The translations under genes were made by a program, and so were the position numbers. A model generated the notes under the pieces. It worked only from the letters and a program-made list of their open reading frames with translations, was not told the DNA's origin and searched no databases. A DNA stretch of 14,896 bases. It comes from DASUFH01 sp036274645 (lineage in GTDB: Bacteria > Acidobacteriota > Terriglobia > 20CM-2-55-15). Within the stretch, counting starts at the first letter, position 1, and each line of letters opens with the position of its first letter. The stretch spans positions 1-14,896 of the forward strand of contig DASUFH010000270.1 in the NCBI GenBank assembly GCA_036274645.1. Reading direction: 5' to 3'. Positions 12,664-14,896 of the stretch are shown one piece after another.

Positions 12664-14043
12664 ATGAAACGTATTGGCATTCTTACAGCGGGCGGCGACA
12701 CGCCGGCGCTGAACGCCACCATCCACGGCGCTGTCGTTCGCGCCAACCAACTCCGGATCGAAATCGTCGGGCTGATCAAGGGATTCAATTCCCTCTTCAA
12801 CCCCAGGGTTCCGCACGTTTTCCTGAATCCGCTTTATCAGGCAATTCCGGAACTCGATCCGACCAAGGGCGGCACGCTCATCGGCTCGTCGCGCGACTAT
12901 GTCGATCCCAACAAGAAGGAAGAGATCGACCAGATCATGATGCGTCTGGAGACGCTCAAGATCGACGGCCTGATCTGCATCGGCGGCGACGGCACCCTCA
13001 ACGGACTGCAGCCACTGGCCGAACGCCTGCCGGCCGTGCTGGCGCCGAAGACGATCGACAACGACCTGGGCCTGAACTATCCGAGCGAACCCGATGAGTG
13101 GATCCGGGTCAAGGATCCGAACGTCGTTTCGGGTTTTCTCTATAAACGCGCGCCGACTGGAGCGGTCTTCGATCTGAATCAGATCGTGAATTACTGCACT
13201 CCCGGCTATGCAACCGCAGTCATGGTTTCCGCCCAGGGTATTGAGCGCATCCGGACCACGGCGGAAAGCCATCGGCGGATCGCCATCATCGAGGTCATGG
13301 GCCGCAACTCGGGCTATATCGCGCTGGGCGCTTCCTACGGACGTCCGGACATCATCCTGGTGCCGGAGCATCCTCTGAACATGGAGCGCCTGGTCGAGCG
13401 GGTGAAAAACCTCTACGACCTGCAGAAGAATGTGGTCATCGTCTGCGGTGAAGGCATCGTTGACGAGCAGGGCATGGAGCTGGGCGCGAAATCGCGGTCG
13501 ACGGATCCCTCCGGAAACCTGGCCCTTTCCGGCGCCGCCGAGTCGCTGCGCCTGAAGCTGATCCAGGCCATTGGCGACCGCTACTTCCAGGGCTATCGCC
13601 GCGGAACGGCGTCGGAAGCCATCTTCATTCGTAAAGTCGGACACACGCAGCGGGGAGGCCGGCCAATCCTGTTTGACCGGTTTTACGCGGCGCTACTGGG
13701 CGCAAAGGCCGTCGACCTGCTCGTGGAGGGAAGAAACAACGCGTCTTCCGTGCTGCAGTATCACTCGGAAAAAGGCTTCTACGTGGAAGGCTACGACGCC
13801 AATCGTTTCCGCGATCGCTGGGGCCTGATTCACGCGCGCTACATGCACCTGTCGCTGTACGACACGAAGCTGATGCGACCGTCTCAGGTCGGCATCGATT
13901 ACATGCGGCCCATCTTCACCGACGCCATCGGCGAAGATGACGTCGAACATCTTCGGCATACCCTGTTTGCCGAAGGAAACCTTATTCAGCCGTACCATTC
14001 GATCAATACCGATGTGCAGAAACGCATCCGGTACCTGGAATAG
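12664..14043 (+). CDS. pfkA: 6-phosphofructokinase (probably ATP-dependent, Gly/Lys signature)
   Basis: 459 aa cytosolic glycolytic kinase converting fructose-6-phosphate to the 1,6-bisphosphate. GGDTPALNA (10-18) is the phosphate loop, IGGDGT (106-111) the nucleotide site, PKTIDND (128-134) the catalytic loop with the base Asp132, EVMGRNSG (210-217) the substrate motif and GHTQRGG (326-332) the sugar-phosphate site. Gly110 (E. coli Gly104 position) favours ATP, while Lys129 (Gly124 position) is typical of PPi enzymes; that combination also occurs in plant and trypanosomatid ATP-PFKs. Compared with the ~320-aa E. coli enzyme it has roughly 35-40 extra residues after PKTIDND (about 138-176) and a longer C-terminus. 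AGGTG lies just upstream of the ATG. It is monocistronic, between repeat copies C and D. Confidence 0.94.
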   Translation: MKRIGILTAGGDTPALNATIHGAVVRANQLRIEIVGLIKGFNSLFNPRVPHVFLNPLYQAIPELDPTKGGTLIGSSRDYVDPNKKEEIDQIMMRLETLKIDGLICIGGDGTLNGLQPLAERLPAVLAPKTIDNDLGLNYPSEPDEWIRVKDPNVVSGFLYKRAPTGAVFDLNQIVNYCTPGYATAVMVSAQGIERIRTTAESHRRIAIIEVMGRNSGYIALGASYGRPDIILVPEHPLNMERLVERVKNLYDLQKNVVIVCGEGIVDEQGMELGAKSRSTDPSGNLALSGAAESLRLKLIQAIGDRYFQGYRRGTASEAIFIRKVGHTQRGGRPILFDRFYAALLGAKAVDLLVEGRNNASSVLQYHSEKGFYVEGYDANRFRDRWGLIHARYMHLSLYDTKLMRPSQVGIDYMRPIFTDAIGEDDVEHLRHTLFAEGNLIQPYHSINTDVQKRIRYLE

Positions 14044-14053
14044 GAAGCTACCT

Positions 14054-14133
14054 GCAGGGGCGGTTTATGACCGCCCGGCGGGAGCATTGCTGGCCCCTGC
14101 CTGCTTGTTGGGGCAGTCATAGACCGCCCCTGC
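14054..14133. repeat. inverted pair of REP/MITE-like palindromes, copy D
   Basis: Arms 14054-14076 and 14111-14133 are inverted copies matching at 21 of 23 positions (core GGGCGGTYTATGACYGCCC, flank GCAG). The sequence leading into the right arm (CCTGCCTGCTTGTTGGGGC near 14096) matches the flank of copy B, showing they share an extended unit. It fills the 106-nt gap between the convergent pfkA and lipoprotein stops and could serve as a bidirectional terminator. Confidence 0.88.
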
Positions 14134-14149
14134 AATTCAGCTGTGTTGT

Positions 14150-14620
14150 TTAACGTACGGTGATGGTAATCGGCTGCCCATGGACACGTTTCTCCGGCCG
14201 GCACCAAACGGTCGAGGTGGAGTTCAAGACATAGGTTCCCGGCCGCTGAAAGACAACCTGACGCGTATGGTCTTCGCGAAAACCGGTGTTGAACTGAGCG
14301 GAAGCCGGCGGGTTTGACTCCCATCGCAGGTTATCGGCGACCTCATCTTCGGTGGCGGACGGTGGCTGAACCATCCAGCACTGATCAGCGGTCAGTTTTT
14401 CCCTCTCGACCTGCTTCCACTCGCCTTCATACCGGCGCTCTGCATGAAGAGTCACCGCATCACCAACGGAAATGTCCGTGGCGGAAGCGGCGACGAACAA
14501 AGTGACCTCCGGCTCACTCGCAGGCACATAGACCAGACGGGGACCGGACTGACAGGACGAAACCACCGCGGCAACGAGAACTGCAGAAATCAGCCTCGCG
14601 CCATTCCGTGTTGGACACAT
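14150..14620 (-). CDS. putative lipoprotein of unknown function
   Basis: From the ATG at 14620 it is 156 aa. MCPTRNGARLISAVLVAAVV then SSC-QSG looks like a type II signal peptide, with the lipidated Cys at residue 23 (lipobox VSSC). The mature part, after a short linker (GPRLVYVPASEPEV), is beta-rich: VTLFVAASATDISVGDAVTLHAER, then later FQRPGTYVLNSTSTVWC and PITITV, a rhythm resembling an Ig-like/PKD beta-sandwich (SVGDxVTL...GTYVLxxT). Two Cys (QCWM and VWCR) could form a disulfide. The frame is open to an ATG at 14686, 6 nt after the upstream gene's stop; that start would give an unusually long signal peptide, so 14620 is preferred. The pair is probably one operon. No function can be named. 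Confidence 0.7.
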   Translation of the reverse strand: MCPTRNGARLISAVLVAAVVSSCQSGPRLVYVPASEPEVTLFVAASATDISVGDAVTLHAERRYEGEWKQVEREKLTADQCWMVQPPSATEDEVADNLRWESNPPASAQFNTGFREDHTRQVVFQRPGTYVLNSTSTVWCRPEKRVHGQPITITVR

Positions 14621-14692
14621 CCGGCGCCGGGACCGAATGCGTGGCCATTGATCCACTGGATCGATTCCTGTGTCCGTGCAATTCATTTCACT

Positions 14693-14896
14693 TCAGCCCA
14701 GGATCTCCTTCATGACGGTGGCCATGTCGAGCAGCGCCTGTTCACCGTTACCCAGAAACGTCGAGCCATGCATGGTCGCGCATACGCGCGGTTGGAGCCG
14801 TGCGAGTTCCCGGATCTGGGACTCGGTCTGTGGAGTGTACGGCATGTAGCTGGCGAACGGACCACCCTGAAACGCGCTCGCCGTTTCCCGAAACGG
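14693..14896 (-). CDS. MBL-fold metallohydrolase, C-terminal end (5' cut by window)
   Basis: 67 codons of C-terminus are visible, running in from the right edge. SQIRELARLQPRVCATMHGS (in its middle) followed by FLGNGEQALLDMATVMKEILG resembles the end of the metallo-beta-lactamase fold proteins of the flavodiiron/ODP-like branch, where the His of MHGS completes the metal site. The assignment rests on this tail alone. The stop lies just before the lipoprotein gene. Confidence 0.55.
   Translation of the reverse strand, partial: PFRETASAFQGGPFASYMPYTPQTESQIRELARLQPRVCATMHGSTFLGNGEQALLDMATVMKEILG

Noticed and set aside
3610..14133. CRISPR-like array
   Set aside because: The repeats are palindromic, in inverted pairs kilobases apart, with no regular spacers and no cas genes.

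Overview
The window is GC-rich bacterial chromosome. Its densely overlapping minus-strand genes, non-AUG starts and a family of GGGCGGTC...GACCGCCC palindromes between genes would suit an Acidobacteriota-like soil or sediment bacterium. That placement is inference: there is no rRNA or other marker gene here. No phage, plasmid, transposase, tRNA or CRISPR array was found.

Layout, left to right. (1) Positions 1-3576, minus strand: a surface-polysaccharide operon read right to left, DUF1972-type glycosyltransferase -> rmlA -> rmlB -> zinc-ribbon methyltransferase (runs off the left edge). Every junction overlaps by 1-4 nt, so the four genes are translationally coupled. (2) Positions 3701-5712, minus: mrp/apbC -> DUF971 protein -> ubiX. 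This is an iron-sulfur carrier ATPase, its frequent DUF971 companion, and the prenyl-FMN synthase. (3) murB (5749-6804, minus) lies just upstream and makes the UDP-MurNAc precursor of peptidoglycan. (4) Positions 6938-8294, plus: a GYF/zinc-ribbon/RDD membrane protein and a DUF2585 (UPF0314-like) membrane protein. (5) Positions 8319-9539, minus: an orphan VgrG/gpD-like spike protein with a signal peptide and an apparently missing piece of its OB domain. (6) Positions 9819-12047, plus: a two-gene operon of a Gfo/Idh/MocA oxidoreductase and a MetE-C-terminal-like zinc methyltransferase of unknown substrate. (7) Positions 12048-12663: a repeat-rich gap holding a nested inverted-repeat element and a small, probably frameshifted, secreted-protein gene. 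(8) Positions 12664-14043, plus: 6-phosphofructokinase with a mixed ATP/PPi signature. (9) Positions 14150-14896, minus: a lipoprotein and the C-terminal end of an MBL-fold hydrolase.

Three patterns stand out. First, four intergenic regions carry inverted pairs of the same REP/MITE-like palindrome, and one pair encloses a second, unrelated 51-nt inverted repeat with an 8-bp tandem array in its loop. Second, five start codons at the head of transcription units lie 6-9 nt after a TANNNT hexamer, three of them with an extended -10 TG, which looks like leaderless transcription. Third, the secreted, shortened VgrG-like protein has no injection-system neighbours. I see no complete new defence or mobile system. 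The VgrG-like protein and the MocA/MetE-like pair are the best candidates for undescribed biology.
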